Assembly (NCBI RefSeq): GCF_047948215.1
Contig: NC_134456.1
Span: 65,925,529 to 65,989,528, forward strand
DNA: 64,000 bases
From: Lycorma delicatula
Taxonomy: Eukaryota > Arthropoda > Insecta > Hemiptera > Fulgoridae
Reading direction: 5' to 3'
Shown here: positions 27,302 through 39,698 of the stretch, in pieces
How the letters are laid out: each line of letters opens with the position of its first letter
Position numbering within the stretch: position 1 is the first letter of the stretch
Made by a program: the position numbers and the translations under genes
Notes under the pieces: model-generated
What the model saw: the letters and a program-made list of their open reading frames with translations, nothing else
The model's database searches: none
Told to the model about the DNA's origin: nothing

Positions 27302-29546
27302 TATAAATAATTACCAAAGTATTAGGTTATATTAATTAATAAGTAAGTAATCGGTCTATTGCGGTGGTTGTAAAATTTCTGGGATTGGATTAAGATAATC
27401 ATTTTTTTCTTGAATAAGCATTGTGTTGTCAGTTCAGTTTCATTGCAACTTCGCTTAATATTAGGAAGTTTTAGTTATTAAAAAGAGAAGTTTAATTTAA
27501 ATCATTTGTTAGTAGTTTCTTCCTTATTTTGTTTATTATAACCCTAAATAAACTCCTTTTATTATAACATTTGCAGCGATAAATAAAATGTGATCTAACC
27601 CTTTGTTTTACAGCCGCTCATTTTCCTATTTTATGTGTGTGAAAATAAGATTCGGCCAGTTTCCTGATTCAGTTTTCACGGGCAGTCATTGTATGAAATA
27701 TTACTTGGAAATAATAACTGTTAAACCTGTTATATAATATAGATGGTTTTCTTTCAGTTTTAATGTTGTTATCTAACTTAGTTTTAACTCAACTAATACG
27801 AATAGTTAAGTCTAGTTATATTCTATAAAAATTAATGAAATATATATTTTCTGTATGATACTACCAAAACCATGCCTTTAATTTTAAAATGTCATACTTT
27901 TAGCGAAAGCACACGTATAATTTAAGGAATTTAAATCTACGTATCATTACAGTTGTATTGGTTTTTTAGTTATAACTAACAGGAAATAAATTAATTTTTA
28001 GGAAAAATTATATATTTAAGTATTTTTATTAATATTATTTAAGTATTATTTATTAGTACATTTAAGTAAATTAATTTTCATCATATATTTTAAAATTTCC
28101 TTTAATAGGTATAGTGAGGACAGTGAAACCGTAGTCAGTTTTTCCTGATGAATAACAATTTATATTTGACTAACTCTCTTAAATATTGTTGAAAATGATT
28201 ATTGCTTATTTTTTCAAAGCCTAATGCAATATCACATGCATAGGTATTCTTCATAATAGTTCTTAACGTATTCAGGTGCGTCAAATTCGATTGATCAGTT
28301 GTGTAATTTAAAAAAAAAAATTCCTAGTACTGTAGTTATTTGTCATGGCGCCGAACGAAAATACGAGCTTGGGTGTGAGAGGCAGGCACTTGTGATTCGC
28401 ATTATACTGCTATATTTTATGTACCATGTACGTCTACATGAACCGACATTTTTCCATGAGTAATTATTTTTAGAAATATAAAAAAAAATTAAGTAAATAA
28501 GAAATTTTATCTCAAGTTTACTACAGATTTATTTTATTTGTCTATTTTACGTATTTTTTTGAATAATAGTAATCAAAAGCATTTATTTTAAACGTTATCG
28601 TTATAAATGGAAATTAATACATTAGTGCAATGTTATTTTATTTAAATATTTTTTGTATTTATTGGTTTTTATTTCTTGAAATAAAAATTAATATTATTGT
28701 GTGGATACTTTCTCTCCTTCCCGCTAAAACACACTTGAATTTACATTAATTTGACACGTGAGCACCTATGTGCGAGTTCCTACTTGGGTGTTGCTGTATT
28801 TTACCATGTAAGTTTTGTACGATACACACCCGTATCGCAATTCTGTATCTGTGTATATATGAAAACGTGATTGTTCTACCTACAACAGGAAGGTGAGTTG
28901 ATACAGCCGAATGACACTCTTAAAAATATATTTATAAAGAAAAAAAAAAATGAAAAAATAAAAAAAAATGAAAAAGATGAAAAAATGAAAAAAAGATAAA
29001 AAAATGTAAAATCCCCACCCGTCTTCGGGAGACTAACTTGTTTGTGTTATATTTCTGGCATAATAACAGGATTGGAGGGAAGTTACCCTCAGTAAAATCA
29101 ACTTAAAATTTATTTCACTGACAAAAGCAGTTAGATGAATATGTGACATTTGTCCTATCAGAGACTCCTATCAGAGAAATGAGGATTTATTATCAACGTC
29201 TCTGTAGCAATAAAATTAATCTATTTTTATTTGATTTTTTTTTTATTGTTGACAAAATGTTTTATTTATTTTATTTTAATGAGTTATATAAGGAATCAGA
29301 ATTTAGTAAATTAATCAGTCCTATACGTTCCTTTCTCAAACCAAAATCAGAATTAGTATTAACATATTAATGATTTTTTTAAGTTTTATATATTTAAGTA
29401 AAGATAAACAACCGCTGTAACGATCAATTTTAGAAGAGGAGTCTTCTGTGGGAACATGCATGCACTGCGTAAATTTGTAATCGCGTAGGCGATTGCAAAG
29501 CAGTGAAGACCCCTTTGCGCACATGCACTCACTAACGCGCTCTAAA
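27302..29546. other. AT-rich DNA without a recognised gene
   Basis: No supported gene. A short ATG frame at about 28345 ends after 17 codons. A good donor-like AAGGTGAGT occurs near 28890 but no exon can be built around it. A-rich repeats lie at about 28930-29010. Confidence 0.5.
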
Positions 29547-29585
29547 TCTCTCTCTCTCTCTCTCACACACACACATACACACACT

Positions 29586-29648
<63 letters not shown>
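29547..29648. repeat. (TC)n(AC)n(AT)n compound microsatellite
   Basis: TC over about 29547-29564, AC with ATAC/ACTC interruptions to about 29602, then pure AT to 29648. Confidence 0.95.
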
Positions 29649-29651
<3 letters not shown>

Positions 29652-29825
29652 GATTACATATTAGTGGTGTTCTGTAAATATTTTCAAGGTACAGAAAGTC
29701 AGACTACCTGAAATGTTAACAGTACCTTATAATGGATGTAAAACAGACACATAGTGATTTATAATATATTATCAGTATTTAATACCTTCACAAGTATCAA
29801 ATATGCATATTTATGCAGCCTATCA

Positions 29826-29935
29826 CACTCCCGGTAATGTAAGGATTCCAACGCGGGGTTATACATATAAATCGGTTCAGTCATTGAGCTGTTACGGTGG
29901 AACAAACATACATACATACAAACATACACCCTAAT
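29826..29935 (+). mobile_element. Helitron-family repeat fragment
   Basis: CTCCCGGTAATGTAAGGATTC, an AACGCGGGG motif, AAATCGGTTCAGTCATTGAG, a TTACGGTGG motif and CATACATACATAC. This is the same block as in the elements at 2.7 and 3.0 kb. No terminal hairpin or CTRR end follows, so it is a partial copy. Confidence 0.45.
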
Positions 29936-30577
29936 CTCTCTGAAGAAATTTGAAGTACAAATTTTTGTATTGTTATGCTGTTTATTTATAAAAAATAAAT
30001 GATGACAATTTTTTTTGAAACAGATAACAAACAAAAAGTGTTTTAATACATAAAAGATTAACGTAACTTTTGATCTTTTCTTATAATTCAATGATACGTA
30101 AACATAAAATAATATTACAGAGAGCAATTCTTTAGAATATAAGACAAATATGACTGGAATGTTGTTTTAAACAAAGAAAAGTACAGTATTTTAACCCATT
30201 GCAAAATTTCAGTAAAAAAAAAAAAAAAATAAATAAAATGTAATATTATGTTTACTGACATAAATATAGTTCTAAAATGAACATTACGAGCACATTGAAT
30301 AGACGAATGATCAATTTAGTTTACAATGAACGTTAAGAAAATACTGAAGCGTTTACTTGTCTTTGCTACTATAATTACATTGAATATCATAGAAATACAA
30401 ATAAAAAAAACTACTGACGCAAGAAAAGTTTCTTTTCTTTTTAAATGTATCCTACATCTTAATTCTTTCAACAAACTTCATTATACATTTTTTATTTATA
30501 AACACATCTCACTTCACCAATAAATGAGTTCATTGGTAATAAAATATGACCCATATATATATATATATACTCATGTA

Positions 30578-30630
<53 letters not shown>

Positions 30631-32030
30631 TTAGCCTACCGTAAAAATATGAAAGCAATACCTATTTATTACTTTGATAAATTCTTACTGTTATATCATA
30701 GCTGCGTAATCTGGCTGTTGAACATAACAATTAAAACTTAAACCAAATTTTAAAATATATGACTTAATGACTGGACGTTTAACATTGATTTTAAACTAAC
30801 CCGGAAAACGATTTTTATAATATAAATATATTTTTTTAAATGTAGTTTTTAATTGAAAAACAATAAAATTTACATGATTTGAAGCCCGGTGTCAGTTAAG
30901 TAATTTAAATCGAGTTTTAAATGAATATAAAAATAAAAGAGATTATTAATCCACTTTTAATGTCGGTAGAAATATGTATGACGTGAAAAACTATGAAAAT
31001 TCAAGATTAAAATTAAAAAATCTGTTGTATAATTAATAAATTTATTATTTTTTCAAGAAGAGAAGTACTTTTTCATCCTCCCTCTTCCACGATATTATGT
31101 TTTTTTTTTTAACTGATGCAAGATTTTTAACTCGTCACCAACATCCATAATTCCCGGTATTTCCTAGACCTAACAAGCTATTTAGTACTTACTAGATTTT
31201 CTCAATTATCGCTAAATATACTGTAGTTATAATGTATGTCTAGATGGTCGGTCTTCATTCCTTTAAAAGAAAGAATGGTGTTCGATTTTGGGAGATATTT
31301 ACTTTTATTTTATAATGCAGAATATAAACAAACTTTGTTTTTTTTTTGTAATAAGAGTAAATTACTCTTTTTCATTGCGGAATATAAACAACACACTGTA
31401 TGTATGTGTGTGTGTGTGTTTTGGTAATACAAGTAAATTTCTTGTTTTCATTAAAAATGCTAAAAACTTCGATTACTGTTACTCGAAGTAATCTGAGATT
31501 TTATTGTAACTGTCACGTGTTCAAACTAAGCAGAATGGACTTTCAGAAAGAATTATCATACCTTCTTAAAAAAAAAACAAAGTTGCTATTTTTCCGCTTC
31601 AGTAACATTTTTAACAGGAGGAGTAGTTTGTAACTAAATAGTTCATTAATGAATATTTTTCGAAATGAATCCTAAATACGTTGAGCAGAAAATAATTAAA
31701 AATAATAATCATTAAAAAAGCTCAAAGAAATAAACAATAAATGTTCTAAAATCAAAAGAATAACAAAAAAATGTTTAAAAATTAATAATAATGCAAATAA
31801 TTTTACAGAATAACCAAAAAAGTAAATAAACATCATAAATAATCCAAAAATTAAAATTAAAAAAGAGTTTTAAACATAGTAAAAAAAAATATATTAGTGT
31901 TGTTATCAAAGTTTTAATAAAGAATATTTGAAGTGATAATTATACTCAGAATCGTAGGAAAAGTTGACGTTTGGAATTTAAATTAATATGTTTTTAGAGA
32001 CAGCATTTACATACATGTCATCATCTTTAG
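29936..32030. other. AT-rich DNA without a recognised gene
   Basis: Several overlapping 60-77-codon frames around 31236-31633 have biased composition and no motif. An (AT)n tract lies at 30553-30629. Confidence 0.6.
30553..30629. repeat. (AT)n microsatellite
   Basis: About 77 bases of AT repeat, interrupted once by CTCATG and once by TG. Confidence 0.9.
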
Positions 32031-32112
32031 TCATACATATCATTCTTATTCATCCTCTGAAGTACATACCTTACAGTGGTTCCGAAGGCTAAACAGGAAA
32101 AAGAAAAAGAAG
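32031..32112 (+). mobile_element. SINE 3' end fragment
   Basis: TCATACATATCATTC, CATCCTCTGAAGTACATACC, a CAGTGGTTCCGAAGGCTAAACAG motif and an AAAAAGAAAAAG tail match the 3' half of the 5.4-kb SINE. The tRNA-like head is missing. Confidence 0.7.
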
Positions 32113-32668
32113 TTGTGGGAGATGAATGATAATTAAAAGTACGTAATGATTTTTTATATGCTTAATTTATTTAATTATTTAAATTCCACTAATCTAGCGA
32201 TTCTTGTCAGCTAATATAAATAAAAAAACTAATTAAAATTTGGTAATATAGAATAAGTCAATGAAATAATTAAAAAATAACGCAATTAAAAACCACGTAA
32301 TTTTTTACTTAGAGTCAAAATATGTTGATCATTACAATACTATTCCATTTCCAAAGAATTTCCATCATTTGGCAGTAATATAATAATTTCTTAGCCAAAA
32401 AGATTAAATATACGTTCTTTTTATGTAAGCGTTGAAAAAAATATCAGGTTGATATATGTTATATTATGCTGAATCTTGGTTTAAACTGAAAATCTTTTGC
32501 ACTATCCCAGAACTTCATAAAAGTTAAAATATAATTCTTCTCCAGAATAAATTTTACAATTTGCCCCAAATTGTTTTCTTATTTATTTCTAAATTCTTTT
32601 ACTGATGAAAAAAATTGTGAATTGATATTATTTAAATAAATAAATAATTATAAAAATAAAAAAAGACT
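32113..32668. other. AT-rich DNA without a recognised gene
   Basis: Nothing is supported in this gap between the SINE tail and the LINE remnant. Confidence 0.6.
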
Positions 32669-32728
32669 ATTCACATGCCCCCTGCAATGGCAAGAATGTG
32701 CCCATGTGTCGGTGCATGGGAGTCCTAA

Positions 32729-32817
32729 AAACTTCGGTGTGTCCTTACACACCGAAGTTTGCGCAGTTTCTGCACTGACTCCAGGCCCTTGCCTGGAGTC
32801 AGTGCAGAAACTGCGCA
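32729..32817. repeat. two adjoining perfect hairpins in the LINE 5' UTR
   Basis: Hairpin 1 has 14-base arms (32729-32742 and 32747-32760) with a CCTT loop. Hairpin 2 has 27-base perfect arms (32760-32786 and 32791-32817), also with a CCTT loop. The homologous place in the 50.8-kb copy has only one forward copy of each arm, so the inverted arms were added in this copy. Confidence 0.9.
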
Positions 32818-33419
32818 TCCACTCTCTGCCAGGACATATGCTAGTTACACTGGAGTACCGGACCGGATCTCGAGGGTTGGTAGCCCTGGAGTGAGGCTGT
32901 ACTCCGGCGGCTAGCCTTGCTACAGAAGGGGTTGAAAATCGTGCTAGTTGAACAATCTCAAAACGTGACGGAGGGTTCACGTAAACACCCTCGTTTAGAA
33001 CCACCCGTTTCGCCTGAAGCAAAACGGAGGAAGAGACCGCAAGGTTAGAGAAAGAGGCAAAGGGTATTCGGAGGGCTTTGTACAGAAGTACTTTTTGTTA
33101 ACCAAGATATTTGGTTATCAGTAGAGAGGATGGTAATTTTTTGAGGATAAGTCCTTTTCTTATCGAGAGATAAATAATTGTGTTGGAGGCACAGTAAAGA
33201 ATATCTATCCAAAAGACCTACAACGGACACCATGTAGAGACGGTTAATGACAACCAGTCACAAAAGATTCTTGGGCTAAAGAAGATAGATGAGTTTGCTG
33301 TACGAGTCGATCCTCACAGCACCCTCAATACCTCAATACCTCAATACCTTTGTGTTGTGGTTTGTCGGGATCTACTCAATTGCAGTTGATTGTGAAAGAG
33401 TTGACACCACAAGGAGTTA

Positions 33420-33670
33420 TTGAATGTCGAAGGCTGAATATGAGAAGGAACAGCGAAGTTGTTTCATCTGTCTCTCATGTCCTTACTTTTATCAACCCTG
33501 CCGGAGAAAGTGTGTGAAGGGATACACAGATTGGATGCGCGGTCTTTTGTACCGCAACCAATAAGATGTTTCAACTGTCAAGGTTTTGGCCAAAGCGCTG
33601 CTCGGTGGGAAAGGGCCACAAATATGCATATGTGGTGAGGAAATTCATGAAGGAGAACCAAGCAAGGTAA
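33420..33670 (+). pseudogene. ORF1 (gag-like) remnant of the 32.7-kb LINE
   Basis: Fragments align in order with the intact ORF1 at 51.0-52.6 kb: a 'RRLNMRRN' equivalent, then 'QPIRCFNCQGFG'-like and ICICGEEIHEGEP zinc-knuckle parts. Frameshifts and a stop interrupt it. Only the middle and zinc-knuckle start remain; the C-terminal half is gone. Confidence 0.6.
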
Positions 33671-33734
33671 AGACCTCTTCTGTGGAAAAATAAAAGAGAA
33701 ACCAGGAGTAATCATCCAACAGGAATTTTTATCA

Positions 33735-34619
33735 ACCGTCAGTAGCTATGAAGAATATATTAAAATTTATATTGATGGTTCTAAAACCGAACATGGTGTT
33801 GGATGCTCCATATATGCAAATGGAGAAGACCATTATTGGAAACTGCCAGATATGGCAAGTGTTTATACGACAGAACTTATTGCCATATAGCAAGCTCTTC
33901 GTTACTCTGAACATTTCTGCGAAGAGAGAGTGCTTAAAAACACTCCGATTCGTTAAATGCACTTATTGCAATTCGGAACAAGAATATTATGGACATCCTT
34001 ATCGCAAACGTTTTACGTTTAATACATATAACACCTCATAATATATATAACATATAGTATATATATAATATAATATAACGTATAATATATATAACACCTT
34101 TCCTTTACACGTTTTAAACGGACAAGGACAGCAATGTATATTTGTTTGCTGGTATGCAGGAATCGAAAGCGCAGACGAAAGCTGCCAGAAAGGTAACAGT
34201 CTGTGATAACCTGGATAGGATTCCTGTACGAGTGGTCGATATTAAAAATTGTCTAACTAATACAAAATAGGAAACATGTGGAGTAATGATTGAAGATTAA
34301 ATATCAAACTAAACGCAGTTAAAACTTCTCCATATAAATGGAAGAGCGACGTAAAGCAAACTCGCTGAGAACTAGTGGCGGTGACCAGACTCAGAATCGG
34401 TCATACACGAATAACAAATCGTTTCTGTTAACCAAAGAAAGACCAATATGCGATGTTTGTAATAAAGCACTTACAGTCAAGCATCTAATGGAAGAGTGTA
34501 CCATATACCTCAGAAAAAAGGTCGGTCTAAGAAATAGTATTGCTGCTGATCTGAAAACTGGAAATGAAGAAAAAATAGTTGCGCATCTGCACGCCAGTGG
34601 ACTATTAACAAGTCTATAA
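33735..34619 (+). pseudogene. ORF2 RNase H and C-terminal zinc-knuckle remnant
   Basis: The frame at 33748 gives IYIDGSKTEHGVGCSIYA, the start of a LINE RNase H domain with its first catalytic Asp context, then an 'ASVYTTELIAI' helix with the catalytic Glu. An AT-repeat insertion at about 34035-34090 interrupts the domain. It resumes with 'FVWYAGIESADE', and the last part (34338-34619) contains RIGHTRITNRFLL, then CDVCNKALTVKHLMEEC, the typical C-terminal CCHC of I/Jockey ORF2. A stop occurs after SGLLTSL. Several frameshifts and stops mark it as dead. Confidence 0.7.
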
Positions 34620-34640
34620 GGAAATTCATGCTGTGTAAGG

Positions 34641-35063
34641 AATCTCTAAGCGAAGTAGTTTAATTCTATGTATAAAAAAAGGAGTCTTGAAGCGTGGCAC
34701 GAATAGGGCCGGGAGATAGACCTCTTGCCAAGGGCGCTCGGGCTCGCTTGTATCCAAGAGTGGGGGAGTCGGGAGTCGGGAGTATCTGATGATGGCATGG
34801 GGGACCCAGGTATGCCTGGCTCCAGGCATACCTGGAGCCAGGTAGGTCAGGACCGGGAAGCGCAGCCTCCCCGCTGAGCAGTTCTTTGGCCGTCCTAAAC
34901 AGGTGGTCGAATTGCTCCTACGAAGCGGGGGGGACCCCGATGGGTTAAGTCATACAGGACAATTTATAGGGGGTAGTCAACTGCCACGGCATCCTGGGTC
35001 GACTTTTGTAATGCTTAACAGCGTTTCCAGTTGCCGCGGGGGTGCTTAAAAAAAGAAAAAAAA
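34641..35063 (+). mobile_element. GC-rich retroelement tail, unclassified
   Basis: The stretch is sharply GC-richer than its flanks, has no coding frame, and ends in GGGGGTGCTTAAAAAAAG with an A-rich tail. It looks like the 3' UTR of a 5'-truncated LINE inserted behind the preceding LINE remnant. It does not match the 3' UTRs of the R1 copies at 40-41 kb closely enough by eye to assign it. Confidence 0.4.
34806..34842. repeat. two overlapping perfect hairpins
   Basis: Arms 34806-34819 and 34822-34835 (14 bases, loop CT) overlap with arms 34815-34826 and 34831-34842 (12 bases, loop CATA). The motif CCAGG/CCTGG is repeated in both directions. Confidence 0.85.
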
Positions 35064-36718
35064 TGTTGGTATTGTTAAGACATTCTTTCCACTTTTAGTT
35101 TGTGTTTTATTTTTTTCATTTTCATATAGAGGCCATACATACACAAGAATCATCTTTTTTTCTTTTCTTGTATCTTCAATACATCTTTTTTTCTTGTTGG
35201 ATCAGGGTACGGGATATCTGAACGATGGGAAATATCAGTATTGCAAAATATACCGGATACCTAAACATTTGACCTTATTACTAGATTCCTCTTATATTGA
35301 GGAATCTCTTATTACCAAATTAATTTCCTCTTGTTACTAGATTTTCCTCTTACTACTAGATTCTTCAATAATGTAGCCAGGGAACTGAAAAAAGTTTATA
35401 TCTATTTTGGTTACATTTTAGGTTAAATTAATTAATTCATTACTTTTAATAAGTTGAAACATACCAGAATTTGGAAAGGTACCAGAATGCCTAATACATA
35501 GAAGTTAATCAAGATTAGTTTGATAACCGTTTATTTAATTGTAGAGTTTCAACAAAAAATATTCTAAAAACTAAAATAAATATTTTGTAAATAAATGTGA
35601 ATTTTATTTCTAGTTTCCTCAAAGAAAATATAAAGAAATTATTTTTTACAGGGAATATAATTCAGTGTATTCATTTTTACTTGCCTGTTCTTCTAAATTT
35701 CTATTATTTTAAAAATCTTCATTCCTTAATAAACGCAACTACTAGTTTTATTGCAATTTGTGTATTTATAGAATTTCAAAAATCTTTACCTATATCTCTT
35801 TGTTTCGTTAGATGACAGTAGTTTAAGCTGGATCTTAGTGTATTCACCACAGTTTAAAGTCCTAAACCGAAACCCTATCGCCAAAATCATTGAAAACGAA
35901 AAAAAAACAACATATCGAGAACCAAACTCATCTCAGAAAGGGTCCGCAAATTATCATTATTGTTTATTATTGTAGTTAGGTAACTGTACTGATTTCTTTA
36001 ATATTTTTAAATTTACGAGTATGTTTATACATCATAAATTAAATGTTTTTCAACGAACAAACAGATCGTTAATGAATTCAATATGAATGTATGCGTGTGA
36101 ACTATTTTTTATCTCTAATTTGATTTTAGATTCGGAATAAACATCGTTAGCGGATTACAAAAATACAAAATGGATTACAAAATGGCCACCAAAATTTAAA
36201 TTTTATAATTATTATTATGCAATAATGATGTAAGTAATAATGATTAAGTAATAATGATGTAAGTTGGTTCAAACGTACTAATGTAAAACTTTCTAAATTG
36301 CATAAAATATATAAATATCAGTTTTGTAAATCAAGTGCAAAACCCAAAATGGTGGAAAACTAACCATATAATTACTGTATAATTTTTTAATATTGAAAAA
36401 AAAATTATACCATAAAACAACCAAAACACGAGATAAGTAAATTACATTAGCGTGGATATTTAGTAGCGTAAGTAGAAATTAGAGAATTTAACTTTGCTAG
36501 AAATGAATTAATAATTGAGAGAACAATAATAATAATTAGAATGTTCGTTCGAGAAATTCTTACTAGACTCTTCATTGATATTGGTTTAATAGATTTATTT
36601 AAAACCCTTTTTAACCGAAACTTCTCTAGTACAAAGGATCTAAGGAAGAAGTATATAAATGTAAACTATGATATAAATTAAATATAATAATTAATTTTTC
36701 GTATCCCACCTTTATGAA

Positions 36719-36758
<40 letters not shown>

Positions 36759-38528
36759 ATCAATATCTATTCTATACCAGTTGCAATTAATTTACCAAAT
36801 TACGCAAAAATAAGTGAGTATATGCTGAGCTAATAATGATACAACCAGTCAATGGTAATAGAACTGAAAGGAGTACAGTGCAATTAGTTATATATATTTA
36901 CTACAAAGTAGGTTTTCTCTACTGATCATGATTGTTATGAAATTTTTGTAAATTATACTAGTTATTCCAGCAGAAAAATGAAGATTTATTTTTTTATTCT
37001 ATAATATTAAATGTTACATTAAGGTGTTTTTTATCATTAACCTTTTACGCGAAGAACGCGAGTTTATTGTGATATATAACAAAAGCTTAGAGATAGGATT
37101 TGTAACAAAGATCAATCTAAGTCTTAAGAAACATAATTTATTAAGTGCTCTAATTTTTCCACAGTTAAGTTATACTTATTAAACTATAACACAATAAATG
37201 CAATAAGCTGTTTTCTAAATTATAGTGTATAAATTTATTTAATAAAAAATCCTTCTGTATCGTTTGTAAAGAAATTAAAAAAAAAATTACGTAAGTTTTT
37301 TATTATTATTTTTGTTCTTGTTGGTATGAAGAATAACTTCAGCAGTAAACTGGCTGAAACAGCATGAGAGAGCCGGTTATAGTAATCTAAAATTGTGCTT
37401 TTCTGTTTACACTATTGTGTAAATTCTATTTATAATGAGTAATTAAATTTAGAAGTTAAAATAATTTTTTTTCTTACTTTTACAGTAGTATCATTGATTT
37501 GTCCGAACTTAAAACACCATCACATTTTCTAAGGAAGACTTTTGTTCCATTAGGTTTATATTTCCATTATTTATTTGCCGAAAATATTTTCAAATGTAGC
37601 AGGGATTCTTGATTAAGTTTGCGTATAATATTTTCATATAGGATTTTTTCTCATACAACTTTGGATTCAGTAAAGGAATTTAGTTTTTACTACCTGCTCT
37701 TTTGTAAATTACTTATGTATTGTTTCTCTAAAAAGTAATAGGTAATGATTGTCCTTTTAAAACAAAACTGTAACCTAAAGACTTTTTTTATTAAATTTCT
37801 TAGTCCACAGGGAATATGAATTGTTGTACATGTGAATAGAAAACTGTAAATTTTGTTATAATTATATCGTTCACATTGATTACACATAAAACAAGATATT
37901 TTGGGTTGAAGATCTGTTCTAACATTATTAAATTTACTTCCAGCCGGTTTCTTTTCGCTAATATCACATTTATTCTAATCGACTGAAATAAGAAAGTATT
38001 TTATTCAGAAATGAATGCTATAAAAAATAATTCAAAGTATTATACGGAAATTAAAAAAATATTTATTATTCTTTATCGACATCTAAGAAATAGATATAAA
38101 AATCATTTTTAGGTGTTTTTTTAGAATCACAATTATAAAATGTTGTTACATATGAAAACATATTTTAAGAACCTGATTTAGCGGGGTAGAAGACACCACT
38201 GGTATAGTTTCACGATGACGGTGATATATTTTCTTCCCAAAAGGAAAAATATCTGTATAATTAATTCTTACTCTTTCTTCACATGAACGAATCAATAAAA
38301 AAACAAGATAACAGATACTGATCAGAAGTTTTTTCTGTTCATTATGTCGATACTATAATTTTTTGTGGTCAATTCTAAAAACATCCGTTGTTTTATTATT
38401 TTTAATAGATCCTTAATCCCTAATTTTCTACTATCATATTATTCTTCGCATCCTGCTTTATGTCTATAATTTGATAGAAGTTTATTGGTGTAAAGTGCTA
38501 CAATTTGACTTACCGCAATGGACAATTT
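35064..38528. other. AT-rich DNA without a recognised gene
   Basis: No supported gene. There is a TA/TG microsatellite at 36724-36759. Short frames of 65-72 codons show only AT-driven composition. Confidence 0.6.
36724..36759. repeat. (AT)n(GT)n microsatellite
   Basis: Pure AT repeat followed by GTGTGTGT. Confidence 0.9.
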
Positions 38529-38541
38529 GCTAATCTAATAC

Positions 38542-38607
<66 letters not shown>

Positions 38608-38620
38608 GTATTAGATTAGC
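38529..38620. repeat. 92-bp palindrome with a (TA)n centre
   Basis: GCTAATCTAATACAAC at 38529-38544 and its exact complement at 38605-38620 flank a pure TA repeat, so the whole tract can fold on itself. The right arm is repeated again with changes just downstream (TTGTATTAGATTAATTATA at about 38633-38651). Confidence 0.85.
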
Positions 38621-39069
38621 TTTATTATATTAGTTGTATTAGATTAATTATATATATATATTGTTTTTTTATTTAATTGATACCAAATAACATATATATG
38701 AATAATTCTTTAATCTAGCTTTTTAAACATTGAAAAAGAAAAGACATATTTTTTGTGTATATTAAAAAAAAGAAAAGAAACTGACGTTTCATTAAAAAAA
38801 GATGTCTTGTAACCTGTCTCTTGTTTATATGTTAAACGGTACAACAATAAGCAAATGGTAAAACATGTAATCGTTATTAACTCATACCAGGGAGCTTTCT
38901 TTGAATTTCCTTTTTTCTTGATTACTCACAGAATCTCTACTGACGAAAACGTTTTCGTAGGAATTGGTCTACTCAGGAATTCGATTATTTCTTCTTCACC
39001 TACCCCTTGTATGTTAAAAGGTTGAAAGATCTTCTTAAGATGCCTTGAGAATACGTCAGCTTTTTTACT

Positions 39070-39113
39070 GTCGCTTCAATCCCACGATTGAAGCGACGAT
39101 GGAAGCTTCCATC
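39070..39113. repeat. two adjoining perfect hairpins in the Jockey-like fragment
   Basis: Hairpin 1 has 12-base arms 39070-39081 and 39086-39097 with a CCAC loop. It is followed without a gap by a perfect 16-base palindrome (39098-39113). They sit inside the conserved DGS-linker coding sequence, where other family members have simple coding sequence. Confidence 0.85.
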
Positions 39114-39698
39114 CAACGATTTCAAAGGTGGGAATGATGGGGGTGATCTATTGAAGTCCTTCGTGACCTTCCATAGTAAGTAATCATCCTTCTGCAAAGG
39201 GGAAAAATTCTCAAGAAAGTTTCTTCTAAACGCCTCGTTTTTGGTAGACCTTAGCCGCCGTTTTAATCTACGGCAGCCCTTTTCAAGATGTTCTCTCCTA
39301 AGGCCTTCTGTAATGTTACCATCTTCTTCTAAGTCTCCTCTTGGTAGAAATAAGATCCATAACCCCCCTCAGTTAGGTAGTGCCTCCCTGTCCTCCATGT
39401 CTATCCTTTGGTGTCGACCGCCAAGCAGCCTTTTGTAGAATTGTGGGTCAAGTAATGGGTCGCATTATATCAGCACTACTTTTCAAACGAACAGCTTTTC
39501 ACACTTTAGCTTTTCCTCAATTGAGCTCTGATAGGAGCCCCAGTCGGTCCTGTTATAAAGTAAAACAGCCAGTTTGTTCTTTTTTACCATTCCCCTACTA
39601 ACGGTAAGAAGTACGGCTGAATTATCAGACGTCGAATCAAAGCTATTCCTAAATTCAGTATAGATAGGCGAAATACCTGAAGTGACAAAAAAGTCTAA

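Larger units (their letters stand above)
32669..34640 (+). mobile_element. I-clade-like LINE, internally deleted and decayed
   Basis: From 32669 the sequence matches the 5' UTR and ORF1 start of the element at 50.76-51.06 kb (shared CATGCCCCCTGC, GGTGCATGGGAG and CGGCGGCTAGCCTTGCTACA blocks). The ORF1 part runs to about 33670 and ends in a decayed zinc-knuckle zone (ICICGEEIHEGEP). It is joined almost directly to an ORF2 RNase H domain and then the ORF2 C-terminus at 34619. The rest of ORF1, the endonuclease and the reverse transcriptase are missing. An RNase H plus pre-C2HC-type gag fits the I group. Many stops make it non-functional. Two perfect hairpins interrupt its 5' UTR. Confidence 0.7.

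Noticed and set aside
28345..28395. Short ATG frame in a GC-richer patch as a possible exon
   Set aside because: It stops after 17 codons and has no convincing donor. No similarity is recognised.
28880..28900. Strong splice-donor-like AAGGTGAGT
   Set aside because: No exon can be built around it. A single consensus match is expected by chance.
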